Source: Limnovirga soli
GTDB taxonomy: Bacteria; Bacteroidota; Bacteroidia; Chitinophagales; Chitinophagaceae
Direction: 5' to 3'
DNA length: 64,000 nt
NCBI RefSeq assembly: GCF_013106755.1
Contig: NZ_WHPF01000012.1
Span: forward strand, 1-64,000
A program made the position numbers and the translations under genes. The notes under the pieces are model-generated. The model was not told the origin of the DNA and searched no databases. It saw nothing but the letters and a program-made list of their open reading frames with translations. Of this stretch, positions 32,048 through 42,122 are shown in pieces; the first letter of the stretch is position 1; every line of letters starts with the position of its first letter.

Positions 32048-34705
32048 TTAGTCTTTTATTAATTGTGTTCGGCCAATAATGGTATTGTTTTGTTCTGCAA
32101 TTACCATAAATACGCCTCGGGTAAGTTTTTCAAGGCCATTTAGTGTAAAGGTATTTTTACCCTGTACTGCATTGCTCATTTTTTGAGATAACAATAACCT
32201 GCCCGACAGATCGGTTACTTTTAAGGTGATTGCACCTTTTTGTTGTACATCCATATTTACCGTAACCGCTGTACCTTTTACAGGGTTAGGCATAATATTT
32301 ACCACAGTATTGCCTGTATTGGCAGGAGTGGTAGCTGCTGCTGCAATTTCAGCAAATGCGGTGCCGCCGGTTATATTAACACTGTAATCTTCTGTTTCAC
32401 CATAATCAAATGTGGCACATGGATCGGTATTTAAAATACCATAGAACATTTGTACCCTTAATAAACCGCGGCCATTTTTTGCCGTTAATGGTACGGTAAA
32501 TGTAACCGTGGCAGGTGCTGTGGAAGCTGTTGTAACAGTGCCTACCAGTTCACCTGCATCGGCAAGGCTGCCATTTCGGTTAAAGTCAATATACACTGCC
32601 CAGTTTTCGCTGTAAGCGCCGGCCACAAAACCTGGTGTTAAGGAAAGTTTATAAGTACGGCCTGCTTTTAACTGACCAACAATATTGGTAAGGTTGGCAT
32701 AGCCATTATTGTTGCCGCTGGTATAACCAACAGGTCCTACTGCAATACGATCTATATATTCATATGCAGTACTTAGTCCGGCAGAAGTACAATAACCACC
32801 TACACTTAACGTACTAAAGGATACGGCAGAACTATAACCACTTCCAGTACCACTTGGGCAATTGCTTTCTACTTTAAAGTCGTACGATAAGCCGGCACCA
32901 AGGCCAGTTAAATTATAGCTGGTAGTGGCAATAGTAGAAACGGTTGTCCAAACTGATCCGGTAGTAAGTTTATACTGGAGGTTATAGGTGCTTACACCTG
33001 CTACTGCATTCCAGTTTAAGGTAGCGGTATGTTGTGTAATGCCAGTGGCTACCAGGGTGCCTGGTGCATCGCAACCAGTGGCAGATGAACCAATACCCAC
33101 GGCATAAAATGCATTTTTAACCTGTGCAACTTCGTTAGAGGTGGGGCCATATAAATCAGATGCTGCATTTATACAGGCGGTGCGCCAATCGGCATATTGT
33201 GAGTTGGCAACCAGGTATACTGTTTGAGAACGGTAGATGATCTGGTCGGCAACGGCAAGACCTAAAGCACCTACATTATAGCTATTGCCAATATCGTTGG
33301 TGCCGGTACCGCCATTTACCAATAAATAAAACATAAAATTACCTACGCCGCTGTTATAGTGTACGCCACCATTATCGCCAAAACCACTATACCAGAACGT
33401 GCCCTTGTAGGTGTCTGGCTGAGAAATAAGGTTGGGGTTACTCATGTCGCGAATAATCCAGTTCATATCATTACTCAGCTGCCAGTTAATATCAGTTGGC
33501 TTGGCCCAAAACTGTACTGATTTTCCCATAATATCACTCAGGCTTTCGTTAATAGCGCCAGACTCATAGCTATAAACCAGGTTACAGCTACTTTGGGTAA
33601 CACCATGCGTTAATTCGTGGCCGGTAACATCAATACCGGTAACACCGCCGGCTTCGCCGGTGGAGCGCTTGTTATAATTCATGGAACTGCCATCCCAAAA
33701 AGCATTGTCGATATAGGTAGGGTCGTTTACATAACTGTATAATGCAGTACCCAATCCGTCGTAACTGTTACGGCCAAAATTGGTCATATAATATGAATAG
33801 GTTTGCTCTACACCAAAATGGGCATCAAGGGCGGCAATATCAGCACCTGCCAAACTCCAGTTGGCTGATGCGCTGGTATAATCTGTACCTCTTTTGCCTG
33901 CATCGCCATGTAATGTAATTACACCACCACCGCGGGAATAATCACGCAGGCGGTAAGCTGTACCTGTAAAATCTGAATGGATGGTTTGGGTACTGCTCCA
34001 GTAAGTAGCTGCAGTGCCGGTAGCATCAGAAAAATAAATTTTATCCTGTTTGCCAATTACTTCGCCTGTAATAGCGTCTACAAAATAATCGGCGCGGCTT
34101 AATGGTTTTATGGCGTAAACATCTACTTTATAGCAAAGGCGCAATTCCCTTGGTTGCAGGGTTTCGCCGGGGTTAAACCAAACCAGGTTAGCCACGGGTG
34201 CATAGCTGGCGTTTTTATTACCTGTTTGCATTTTAATACGGTCCTGCATGCTTTCATCCTGCCATGCATAAGTTTGGGCACCCACTTTTTTAATGGTATT
34301 TTGTATGGCCGCCGCGTTGTTAATGCGTGTACTGCTGCGTTTGTCCATCAAAGGGTCAAACTCAGTAACAATGCTGCCACTTAAACCCTTAACCAGTTGG
34401 TTGCGGGTATGTATGGTGTACATACTGTTTTCTACCGGTATACCCTTATAGGTTTGATAATACCGGTAATGCACAAAGCCCAGTTTGTCGGTCTCGGTAC
34501 GCGTTAATACCAGGTTGGCATTGGCGGCTAAGCCCAATATGTTTTTTACATCATTGCCATTGAACGAAATGTTCTGGTCTTTGGCCAATGTAACAAAATG
34601 GTTACTAACCCCTTTTGGGCCACGAATGGCGCTGGATAAATTGTTTTGCGCAGCGGCACCCAATGCCAGAAAGAGTACAATCGCTGAAAGTAAATGTCGT
34701 TTCAT
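32048..34705 (-). CDS. Secreted M4-family metalloprotease with T9SS type A sorting domain
   Basis: 885 residues. Signal peptide (ends GAAAQ), FTP/PepSY propeptide (about 30-200, with YRYYQTYKGIPVENS), and a thermolysin-type catalytic domain: zinc motif HELTH at about 363-367 within VTGHELTHGVTQ, third ligand in GAINESLSD, catalytic GGVHYNSGV. A fibronectin type III domain (GTLVATGITQHTATLNWNAV) follows, then a GEVED-type domain (YIDFNRNGSLAD, DYGETEDYSV) and a C-terminal type A sorting signal (VVNIMPNPVKGTAVTV, GRLLLSQ, TQLIKD). Synthesised as an inactive precursor, exported through the outer membrane and probably cleaved from its C-terminal signal. It is an extracellular protein-degrading enzyme. 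Confidence 0.96.
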   Translation of the reverse strand: MKRHLLSAIVLFLALGAAAQNNLSSAIRGPKGVSNHFVTLAKDQNISFNGNDVKNILGLAANANLVLTRTETDKLGFVHYRYYQTYKGIPVENSMYTIHTRNQLVKGLSGSIVTEFDPLMDKRSSTRINNAAAIQNTIKKVGAQTYAWQDESMQDRIKMQTGNKNASYAPVANLVWFNPGETLQPRELRLCYKVDVYAIKPLSRADYFVDAITGEVIGKQDKIYFSDATGTAATYWSSTQTIHSDFTGTAYRLRDYSRGGGVITLHGDAGKRGTDYTSASANWSLAGADIAALDAHFGVEQTYSYYMTNFGRNSYDGLGTALYSYVNDPTYIDNAFWDGSSMNYNKRSTGEAGGVTGIDVTGHELTHGVTQSSCNLVYSYESGAINESLSDIMGKSVQFWAKPTDINWQLSNDMNWIIRDMSNPNLISQPDTYKGTFWYSGFGDNGGVHYNSGVGNFMFYLLVNGGTGTNDIGNSYNVGALGLAVADQIIYRSQTVYLVANSQYADWRTACINAASDLYGPTSNEVAQVKNAFYAVGIGSSATGCDAPGTLVATGITQHTATLNWNAVAGVSTYNLQYKLTTGSVWTTVSTIATTSYNLTGLGAGLSYDFKVESNCPSGTGSGYSSAVSFSTLSVGGYCTSAGLSTAYEYIDRIAVGPVGYTSGNNNGYANLTNIVGQLKAGRTYKLSLTPGFVAGAYSENWAVYIDFNRNGSLADAGELVGTVTTASTAPATVTFTVPLTAKNGRGLLRVQMFYGILNTDPCATFDYGETEDYSVNITGGTAFAEIAAAATTPANTGNTVVNIMPNPVKGTAVTVNMDVQQKGAITLKVTDLSGRLLLSQKMSNAVQGKNTFTLNGLEKLTRGVFMVIAEQNNTIIGRTQLIKD

Positions 34706-35039
34706 GGTTTGTGTTTAAGTATGTAAAAAATAAAATAGCCAACTGTTACCACCCGCATACAGCAATAGGTTTATTAATGCTGTGCACAATGCAACCCAAA
34801 TGAAATGTGCATAATTTTCATTTGCATAGCATGTTAATATGCGGGTTATTTAAAATAAGGTTTGAAAATGAAGTGCTGGCTTTGCAGTAGATATTGGACC
34901 TAAAAGGTATTTATATTTTTTTGAAAAAAAATAATTTTATTCTACGCATTTTATCCCTAAGTGTACGCTGTTTACAAAGGTGTAACATTGTTTTTATTTA
35001 TATGTATTCAAAGTATTTGGTACATTAAAATGCATTGTA

Positions 35040-35115
35040 TTATTAGCCGAACTGTGTAATTATATGGCGGCTTTACTTGCGTCGCACTCTTGTGCGGTTG
35101 GATTATATATGCAGC
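35040..35115 (-). repeat. IGR-A copy 15
   Basis: Minus-strand copy, core 35075-35094; forms a back-to-back pair with copy 16, with about 110 bp between them. Confidence 0.9.
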
Positions 35116-35224
35116 ATAGAGACCATTGCAAAAAAAGTAGTTAACACCCAAATGCCTGTTGCCTTTGCATGCAAGTGGGTTTATTTTATTTTTCCTGGCA
35201 GTTATGCATTCTTGTCGTTTATAA

Positions 35225-35299
35225 AAGCTGCATCAGGTATCTAACCGCACAAGAGTGCGACGCAACGGATGCCAAATAGATATTCTTTAGCCGGGTACC
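35225..35299 (+). repeat. IGR-A copy 16
   Basis: Core 35247-35266, right end TTAGCCGGGTACCC about 44 bp upstream of the dapB ATG and co-oriented. Confidence 0.9.
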
Positions 35300-35342
35300 C
35301 ACATTTTTTATTTATTTTGCCGCCAGCAAAGCACAACCAACA

Positions 35343-36068
35343 ATGAAAATAGCATTGATAGGCTACGGTAAAATGGGCCAGGCCATAGAACAAATTGCCC
35401 TTAATAAAGGCCATGAAATAGTATTGCGTATTGGCATTGAAAATGTAGAAGATTTTACTATTGAGGCAGTACAAAACGCCGATGTAGCTATAGAATTTAC
35501 CGGTCCGCATAGTGCAGTAGACAATATTAAAAAGTGTTTGGATGCTGGTGTGCCCGTTGTAAGTGGCTCTACCGGATGGCTGGCCCAATGGCAGGAAGTG
35601 ACCGCCTATTGCCAGGCTTGTAATGGTACTTTGCTCTATGCCAGTAATTTTAGTATTGGCGTAAACCTGTTTTTTAAATTAAACAGTTACCTGGCCAGTA
35701 TTATGCGCCAGTATGAAGAATATGAAGTGAGTATGGAAGAAATACACCATACGCAGAAAAAAGATGCCCCCAGTGGCACTGCCATTACCTTGGCAGAACA
35801 AATTATGGGGCAAATACCCCGTAAAACAGGCTGGGTAAACCACGCTACTACCGCTGCCAATGAACTGGCCATAATCAGCGAAAGAGTAGACCCTGCCCCA
35901 GGCACCCATAAAATAAAATATGCCTCGGCCATTGATGATATTGAAATTATTCATACCGCCCATAGCCGGCAGGGGTTTGCCGCCGGTGCCGTTTTGGCTG
36001 CTGCTTTTGTGCATGGCAAAAAGGGTATTTTTAGCTTTGACGATATTTTAAAGGCATCTGAAGTATAA
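35343..36068 (+). CDS. dapB: 4-hydroxy-tetrahydrodipicolinate reductase
   Basis: 241 residues, the usual length for short Bacteroidota DapB. It reduces the dipicolinate precursor in lysine and meso-diaminopimelate synthesis, using NAD(P)H in the cytoplasm. N-terminal nucleotide motif IALIGYGKMGQAIE, GSTGW near 80, SNFSIGVNLFF near 102, and the catalytic/substrate block EIHHTQKKDAPSGTA near 132-146 with the His-His pair and the Lys that binds substrate. The C-terminal HTAHSRQGFAAGAVLAA motif is present. Other dap genes are not nearby. Confidence 0.96.
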   Translation: MKIALIGYGKMGQAIEQIALNKGHEIVLRIGIENVEDFTIEAVQNADVAIEFTGPHSAVDNIKKCLDAGVPVVSGSTGWLAQWQEVTAYCQACNGTLLYASNFSIGVNLFFKLNSYLASIMRQYEEYEVSMEEIHHTQKKDAPSGTAITLAEQIMGQIPRKTGWVNHATTAANELAIISERVDPAPGTHKIKYASAIDDIEIIHTAHSRQGFAAGAVLAAAFVHGKKGIFSFDDILKASEV

Positions 36069-36096
36069 TTCCCGGGTTTTATGGATAAATTCTACG

Positions 36097-36124
36097 TTTG
36101 GTTAAAATATAATAGTGTATTTTG
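36097..36124 (+). promoter_or_regulatory. Promoter candidate of the histidine kinase operon
   Basis: TTTG (36097-36100), 17 bp, TATTTTG (36118-36124), 28 bp before the kinase ATG. It is close to the Bacteroidota consensus but with a shortened -7 box and spacer. Confidence 0.4.
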
Positions 36125-36151
36125 ACCGGGTAAAACCAATACGCTTTAACG

Positions 36152-38092
36152 ATGCCCTATTATATTAAGATAATGCTGACCATTTCGGCATGTTTTGTAA
36201 TCCTGTTTGCCCGTGCGCAGCAAACCACTCCCATTATTGATAGCATTGAAAAACTCTTGCCAACACAAAAGGATAGTGTGCTGGCAGCTTCGTACAACGA
36301 ACTTACCTGGCAATACCGCCTGGTAGACAGGGATAAAGCCATTAGCTATGGCAATAAAGCCATTGCCTTGGGTAATCAGCTGCATTATAACAAAGGGGTG
36401 GCCCAGGCGTATAATGACCTGGGAATTATTTTTTACGATAAAGAAAACTATGATACCGCAATTTACCTGTACCAGCAGGCCCTGAAAATTCGCCAGCAAA
36501 TGAACGACGATTTGGGTATTGCCAAATTGTATAATAAAATAGGGATTGTTTACCAACGCGAAAGTGTGTTTGATAAAGCGCTGGACAACCAGATTAAAGC
36601 ACTGGATATTTTCAGAAAATTTAATAACGATATCGGGGTCTCATACTCGCTTAATAATATTGGTATTGTAAACCAGAACATGGGGCAATACGAGGAAGCG
36701 ATTAAATATCACTTGCAGTCGGTGGCCATTAAAGAAAAAATAGGGGATAAAACCGGGCTGGCAGGATCTTTTGTAAATATTGGCAATATTTACCTTATTC
36801 AGGAGGATTTTGATAGTGCCAGGATTTTTTATATAAAAGCTACAGATATGTGCCGGCTATTGGGCGATAAGGAGTATTTATCCAACTCGCTGAATAACCT
36901 GGGTAAACTATATATCAAAACCAGGGATTTTGCCAATGCCTTGCCGGTTATTAAAGAATCGTACCAGTTACGCAGTGAACTTACAGATACCAAGGGCATG
37001 GTAAGCTGTCTGAGTAATTTAAGTGAAATATATATTGGTCTAAAGCAATACGATAGTGCTGCAGCTGTTTTAAACAAGGGGATGGTAATGGCAAAATCGG
37101 CCGTAAACTGTAAGCCCGAATTAAATGGTATTTACCAGAATTTTGCCAACCTGTATGAAGCCACCGGCGATACCGGCAAGGCCCTGGCCATGTATAAATT
37201 ATACTCCACCACCAAAGATTCTTTATATACAGATGAACTGGGCGAAACCTTTGCCGATTTAGCCACCAAGTATAAAACACTGGAAAAAGAAAACCAGATT
37301 CAGCAACAGGAATTTGAAATAAAACAGCGCAATTACTGGATTGCCGGTATTGCAGGTTTACTGGTGTTGGGGGCTTTGCTGGGTTATTCTTACTACCGCA
37401 GAATGCGGTTGCAGCAACAGGCAAAGCTGCAAACGGAAATACTAAAACAACAGGAACTGGCTACCAAAGCGGTTATTGAAGCAGAAGAAAGAGAGCGTAA
37501 GCGCATTGCCGGCGATTTACATGATGGCGTGGGTCAAACCATGAGCGCAGCCAAAATGAACCTCTCCGCCATTCAAAGTAACCTGCCATTTGTAAGCGAA
37601 GAGCAGCGCATTAATTTTGAAAAAGTAGTACACCTTATTGATGAAAGCTGCCAGGAAGTAAGAACCGTTTCGCATAATATGATGCCCAATGCGTTATTAA
37701 AAGCAGGCCTTTCCTCTGCCGTAAGGGAATTTATTGATAAGATAGACCAGCATATTATAAAAATAAGTTTGTACACCGAGGGTTTAAATGAAAGGATTGA
37801 TACCAATGTGGAAACGGTACTCTACCGTGTAATTCAGGAATGTGTAAACAATGTAATAAAACATGCAGGAGCCAGCCAGCTGGATATTTCCCTGATAAAA
37901 GACAAAGAAGGCATCAGCACCACCATTGAAGACAATGGTAAAGGGTTCGACAGTAAAGACACCACCAAATTCAATGGCATCGGGTTAAAGAATATTCAAA
38001 GCAGGATAGATTATTTAAAAGGTACAGTAGAGTGGGATTCATCACCCGGTAATGGTACATTGGTGGCAATACATGTACCTGTAAGCCTATAA
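36152..38092 (+). CDS. TPR-containing sensor histidine kinase (NarL-type partner)
   Basis: 646 residues. Signal sequence (ends FARAQQ), then about nine tetratricopeptide repeats (residues about 45-370; YNDLGIIFYDKENYDTAIYLYQQAL and similar units) placed in the periplasm. One transmembrane helix (WIAGIAGLLVLGALLGYSYY, about 393-412) is followed by a coiled coil and a HisKA_3 dimerisation domain with the phospho-acceptor His457 in RIAGDLHDGVGQT. The HATPase domain has ECVNNVIKHA and DNGKGF / GIGLKNIQSR. It phosphorylates the response regulator encoded 209 bp downstream. The TPR part may sense a protein or peptide in the envelope. Confidence 0.95.
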   Translation: MPYYIKIMLTISACFVILFARAQQTTPIIDSIEKLLPTQKDSVLAASYNELTWQYRLVDRDKAISYGNKAIALGNQLHYNKGVAQAYNDLGIIFYDKENYDTAIYLYQQALKIRQQMNDDLGIAKLYNKIGIVYQRESVFDKALDNQIKALDIFRKFNNDIGVSYSLNNIGIVNQNMGQYEEAIKYHLQSVAIKEKIGDKTGLAGSFVNIGNIYLIQEDFDSARIFYIKATDMCRLLGDKEYLSNSLNNLGKLYIKTRDFANALPVIKESYQLRSELTDTKGMVSCLSNLSEIYIGLKQYDSAAAVLNKGMVMAKSAVNCKPELNGIYQNFANLYEATGDTGKALAMYKLYSTTKDSLYTDELGETFADLATKYKTLEKENQIQQQEFEIKQRNYWIAGIAGLLVLGALLGYSYYRRMRLQQQAKLQTEILKQQELATKAVIEAEERERKRIAGDLHDGVGQTMSAAKMNLSAIQSNLPFVSEEQRINFEKVVHLIDESCQEVRTVSHNMMPNALLKAGLSSAVREFIDKIDQHIIKISLYTEGLNERIDTNVETVLYRVIQECVNNVIKHAGASQLDISLIKDKEGISTTIEDNGKGFDSKDTTKFNGIGLKNIQSRIDYLKGTVEWDSSPGNGTLVAIHVPVSL

Positions 38093-38301
38093 CAATATTT
38101 TATGATTTAAGAACCTGTGACAAATATGTAATGGTTGGCTGACAAGCATCAGTTGTTGGTATCAACCAAAACAGTTAATTTGTACAAGACATTTTACCAC
38201 AAAAGCTAAAAAGAAATACCGGTAAAAATTGTAACCAACCGGAACACACCACAGGAGACAGATGCTTTTTTAGTACAAGTGTTAAATTATTATGTAATCC
38301 A

Positions 38302-38943
38302 ATGAACAGCCCTCACATCAAAATTGCCATTGTAGACGATCACCGTATTGTGATCGACGGTATTAAATCCTTGCTGGAAGATCACCCTTCTTTTAAGATT
38401 GTTGCCTGCTCTACTTCCTCCGGCCAAATGCTGGAGACTTTACAGCAAACACCAGTTGATATTCTGCTTACAGATATCATGATGCCCGAAATGACGGGGC
38501 AGCAACTGGCAAAAGCAGTAAGAAAACAATTCCCTGCTATAAAAATTCTTGCCCTTAGCATGAGTGGCCAGGGCGATATTGTAAGTGAAATGATTAACGA
38601 TGCAGATATTGCAGGGTATGTATTAAAAAATATCAGTAAAGAGGAGCTCACCACCGCCATTCTTAAAATTGCCGGCGGCGGTATTTATTTTAGCGATCAG
38701 GTATTGGTAGAATTGGAACGTTTTAGCAATATGCAAAAACAAAACGATGAAGCCCATCTTACCCAGCGCGAAATAGAAATTATTAAACTAATAGAAAAAG
38801 AACTTAGTAATAAAGATATTGCCGATACACTCTACATTAGCGAAAGAACCGTAGAAACACACCGTAAAAATATATTTCGCAAAACCAAAACCAATAGCGT
38901 AATTGGCCTGGTTAAATATGCTTACGAACATAAACTAATCTAA
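38302..38943 (+). CDS. LuxR/NarL-family response regulator
   Basis: 213 residues. REC domain with the acidic pair in IAIVDDHRI, phospho-acceptor Asp58 in LLTDIMMPEMTG, Ser in LALSMSG and Lys in YVLKNIS. A C-terminal GerE-type helix-turn-helix (LTQREIEIIKLIEKELSNKDIADTLYISERTVETHRKNIFRKT) binds DNA. It is the cognate partner of the upstream histidine kinase. Its stop codon is directly adjacent to the stop of the convergent barrel gene, with no spacer. Confidence 0.96.
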   Translation: MNSPHIKIAIVDDHRIVIDGIKSLLEDHPSFKIVACSTSSGQMLETLQQTPVDILLTDIMMPEMTGQQLAKAVRKQFPAIKILALSMSGQGDIVSEMINDADIAGYVLKNISKEELTTAILKIAGGGIYFSDQVLVELERFSNMQKQNDEAHLTQREIEIIKLIEKELSNKDIADTLYISERTVETHRKNIFRKTKTNSVIGLVKYAYEHKLI

Positions 38944-39468
38944 TTACAGCCCTATGGCCAAACCGGCCTTAATACCCACCCACGATGCAAAACCAGCAGG
39001 GTTGCTGCGGGTAAACCCTTCATAATCCATTTGTATTTCCAATGGGCCCAGTTTAACACCGGCACCCGCATCGGCGGTAAATTTTTGTGTGGCATCTGTA
39101 TACTTGTTTTTAATATTGGCAATGCCCATATCGCCATGCAAATACACCAGTTTGCCAATAATATATTGCCTTATTCCTGCTTTAAAAGGTACTACGGTTA
39201 AAGCACCTGCGCTATTATTGCCGGCTGCGCCAAAACTGTTATAGCCAACCGTTCCCACAATAAAGGTTTTTTTCCAGCCAATACCCAGCCCGGCTTCTGC
39301 GCCAATGCCTGCGGTGTATGCATTGTTTAATTGGGCATCTGCAGGTTTATTGTAGGCGCCATGCCCAAAAACAAATACCAGCTTTTGCGCATGCGCCTTA
39401 TTTGCTAAAACACCCATACAACTGCAAAGCAGCAACAGGGCAATTGGTTTAACGGTAATTTTTTTCAT
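38944..39468 (-). CDS. Outer-membrane beta-barrel-like protein
   Basis: 174 residues. Signal peptide ends AHAQ. The mature part is Gly/Ala-rich with alternating strands (YTAGIGAEAGLGIGWKKTFIVGTVGYNS, VPFKAGIRQYIIGKLVYLHGDMGIANI, ADAGAGVKLGPLEIQMDYEGF, GIKAGLAIGL), fitting a small 8-stranded outer-membrane barrel. No specific family or substrate can be named. It is convergent with the response regulator and divergent from the Rrf2 regulator (68-bp gap), which could control it. Confidence 0.75.
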   Translation of the reverse strand: MKKITVKPIALLLLCSCMGVLANKAHAQKLVFVFGHGAYNKPADAQLNNAYTAGIGAEAGLGIGWKKTFIVGTVGYNSFGAAGNNSAGALTVVPFKAGIRQYIIGKLVYLHGDMGIANIKNKYTDATQKFTADAGAGVKLGPLEIQMDYEGFTRSNPAGFASWVGIKAGLAIGL

Positions 39469-39536
39469 ATAAAATCTTTGTATTTTAAAATAGGCAATTA
39501 AAATGCCAAATCAATTAACTTGCGTAAAACAATTGA

Positions 39537-39947
39537 ATGCTTTCCAAAAAAACCCAATATGCTTTTAAAGCCTTAATGTATCTCTCGCAGGAATACGAAA
39601 GCGGCCCCATACTTATTGCCGACATAGCCGTTAAAAAAAAGATACCGCTTAAGTTTTTAGAGAATATTTTGTTACAATTAAAAAAAGCCGGCATTCTCGA
39701 AAGTAAAAAGGGCAAAGGCGGCGGCTATTTTCTGGCCCGTGACCCACACCAGATTTTACTGGCCGATGTTTTACGCCTTGTAGATGGTCCCATTGCCCTG
39801 CTGCCCTGCGTTAGCCTGCATTTTTACGAGAAATGCAAAAACTGCGACGAAAACAACTGCGGACTTAACCGCGTAATGATAGAAGTAAGAGATGCCAACC
39901 TGGCCATTTTAGAAAAGAAAACCGTAGCCGATATAGCCAATTTATAA
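39537..39947 (+). CDS. Rrf2-family transcriptional regulator
   Basis: 136 residues. Winged helix-turn-helix (YAFKALMYLSQEYESGPILIADIAVKKKIPLKFLENILLQLKKAGILESKKGKGGGYFL) and the Rrf2 dimerisation helix. A cysteine cluster (PCVSLHFYEKCKNCDENNCGL) sits where IscR and NsrR bind an iron-sulfur cluster. Candidate cluster ligands are therefore present, suggesting redox, NO or iron sensing, but which target it controls is unknown. The divergent barrel gene is the nearest candidate. Confidence 0.92.
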   Translation: MLSKKTQYAFKALMYLSQEYESGPILIADIAVKKKIPLKFLENILLQLKKAGILESKKGKGGGYFLARDPHQILLADVLRLVDGPIALLPCVSLHFYEKCKNCDENNCGLNRVMIEVRDANLAILEKKTVADIANL

Positions 39948-39956
39948 AGCCATTTT

Positions 39957-40032
39957 TTGGGGCCAAAAGCCAGTACTGCTATGCAGCATCCTTGCGTCGC
40001 ACTCTTGTACGGTTGGGTACTATATGCAGCAA
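39957..40032 (-). repeat. IGR-A copy 17
   Basis: Minus-strand copy, core 39991-40010, starting 10 bp after the Rrf2 stop. The remaining ~300 bp up to 40333 are AT-rich and show no gene. Confidence 0.9.
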
Positions 40033-40333
40033 ATACCTATACAACTACCCCCAAAAAGGCATAAAGCAAGGCAGTGTTTTTACCTGCCCCCAACACAGCA
40101 GCACTACCATATATAAATAAATTGCAATAAAAATTTAATGTGCTAACCACCCGGTTTGTGCATATTCTCGCTATATTACAAACCTATTAATACCCAGAAT
40201 CCAACCCATGCTAAACGCAACAATAGAATTTTAAAACAAATGGGTGTGTTAAAAAGCACCACCCTTGCAAACAGGTACCAAGCTATATTTCCTGAGTATG
40301 CGTTTTTATACATTATAAAACCAACCAACACGT

Positions 40334-42106
40334 ATGAAACAATTAACCCTAATTGCATTTGTTTGCATTGCTTGTATGTATGTTTCTGTAGCGCAGCCTG
40401 GTACTCTTGATAGCAGTTTTGGGCAAAATGGAAAAGTAATTACTAGTTTCAATAATGATGTTTCAATTTGCTACGGTTCAGCTACGCAAAAGGATGGGAA
40501 AATAATCGTAGTTGGAGGTGGCAACATAGATAACGGTCAAGGAGGTTTTCTGGCAGTCCGTTATACTATTGAAGGGCAACTGGATGCAACATTTGGTGTG
40601 GGAGGAAGGGTTCTTGTAACTTTTGAAGAAGGAAGTGGAGAAGCACGAGATGTAGCAATACAAAATGACGGCAAAATAGTAATTGTTGGTTATGGCGGTA
40701 CTACCAAAACAACACCTAATGATATTTTTTTAGTAAGATTAAATTCTAATGGATTAGTCGATTCCACTTTTGGACTTAATGGAAGAGTTATTACTGATTT
40801 TAATAATTATGAAAATGCAAGGGCTATAGCAATTCAAAGTGATGGTAAAATTATTGTTGCAGGGAACTTTGAGCAACAAAAATTTCTAATAGTAAGGTAT
40901 TTATCAAATGGGGTAATTGATAACACTTTTGGCGAAAATGGAAAAGTAATAGCACCTTGGGGTGGACTTGCATTCGCAAATGATGTTTTAGTACAACCAG
41001 ACGGCAAGATAATTACATGTGGGTCAAGTGGTGGAATTGCTGTAATTGCACGCTATTTTCCCAATGGTATTCCTGATTCTGCTTTCGGCACTAATGGAGT
41101 TATATCAAATAGTTTTGGTTTTGCATCTACAAGTTTTAAAAATGTATCTCTTGATAAAAGTGCTTCCATTATTGCAGCGGGTTCAGCAGGTGATGGCATA
41201 GGCAATAACATGCTATTAGTAAAATACAATTTAATAGGAAAGCTCGATTCAAGCTTTGGCGTTGGCGGAAAAACAGTAATCACATTTAATGAGGGTTTTT
41301 CCAGAGTTTCTGCAATCGGATTGCAAAAGGATGGAAAAATTGTTGCAATGGGAGATGTATATAATCCATTCAATGGCAAGAAAAATAATTTTGCTGTTGC
41401 AAGAGTAGTTTCTGATGGCACTATTGATGAATCTTTTGATTTGGACGGGAAAGTTATTACAGATTTTGGCAGTGATTATTGGGAATATGCAGTAGATGGT
41501 TTTTTAACTGCTGAAGAAAAAGTTGTCGTTGTTGGCAATTCTGGTAACTATGATTCCCCCGTTGGTTATGCAATATTATTAGCCCGTTACAACGGCGATG
41601 CCCCCGAAAAAAACAAATACCTCCGCATCAAACACTGGCTGCACCACCACGGCATTACCTGGGAGGATAAACCCAATAACCTGATTAATTATTACAGCAT
41701 ACAAAGCAGCACCAATGGCAATGCATTTACTGAGGTAGCACGTATATTTAGTAACCATAATGGGGGCATACAAACCTATACTGCGGCCAACAATGCCACT
41801 GCCAATTACCGGGTAGCAGCCATAAGCAATACGGGTAATATTACCTATAGCAATACACTTACTTTAACCGCTACGCCCACCATACAACTCTACCCCAACC
41901 CCGCCAAAAACAACCTGCAAATAAAGGGCTTACCCGCAGGCACCACCAAACTTACGGTAACAGATATAAGGGGCAATACCAGCATAATAGCCACCACCAA
42001 CAGCACGGTATACAATATAAATATAGCACAGCTAACCAGCGGCAACTATCTGCTACATATTAAAACCGCCAACGAGGTTATTACCAAACAGTTTATAAAA
42101 GAATAA
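40334..42106 (+). CDS. Delta-60 repeat protein with T9SS type A sorting domain (paralogue 1)
   Basis: 590 residues. Signal peptide (ends SVAQ), then seven delta-60 repeats (TIGR02608), each built on a unit such as GTLDSSFGQNGKVITSF followed by a strand with AIQ-DGKIVVAG; together these probably form a beta-propeller-like surface domain. From about residue 432 a linker domain (HWLHHHGITWEDKPNNLI, YYSIQSSTNGNAF) precedes a type A sorting signal (IQLYPNPAKNNLQIKG, ITKQFIKE). Predicted to be secreted by the type IX system; no enzyme motif. The last ~480 bp are nearly identical to the same part of the next two genes. Confidence 0.93.
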   Translation: MKQLTLIAFVCIACMYVSVAQPGTLDSSFGQNGKVITSFNNDVSICYGSATQKDGKIIVVGGGNIDNGQGGFLAVRYTIEGQLDATFGVGGRVLVTFEEGSGEARDVAIQNDGKIVIVGYGGTTKTTPNDIFLVRLNSNGLVDSTFGLNGRVITDFNNYENARAIAIQSDGKIIVAGNFEQQKFLIVRYLSNGVIDNTFGENGKVIAPWGGLAFANDVLVQPDGKIITCGSSGGIAVIARYFPNGIPDSAFGTNGVISNSFGFASTSFKNVSLDKSASIIAAGSAGDGIGNNMLLVKYNLIGKLDSSFGVGGKTVITFNEGFSRVSAIGLQKDGKIVAMGDVYNPFNGKKNNFAVARVVSDGTIDESFDLDGKVITDFGSDYWEYAVDGFLTAEEKVVVVGNSGNYDSPVGYAILLARYNGDAPEKNKYLRIKHWLHHHGITWEDKPNNLINYYSIQSSTNGNAFTEVARIFSNHNGGIQTYTAANNATANYRVAAISNTGNITYSNTLTLTATPTIQLYPNPAKNNLQIKGLPAGTTKLTVTDIRGNTSIIATTNSTVYNINIAQLTSGNYLLHIKTANEVITKQFIKE

Positions 42107-42122
42107 GCAAAAAATGCATTGT

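Larger units (their letters stand above)
34706..35342. other. Divergent intergenic region, protease / dapB
   Basis: 637 bp, AT-rich (about 34800-35040 contains many A/T runs). It holds the protease promoter and, at its right end, an inverted pair of IGR-A copies. No open frame looks coding. Confidence 0.6.
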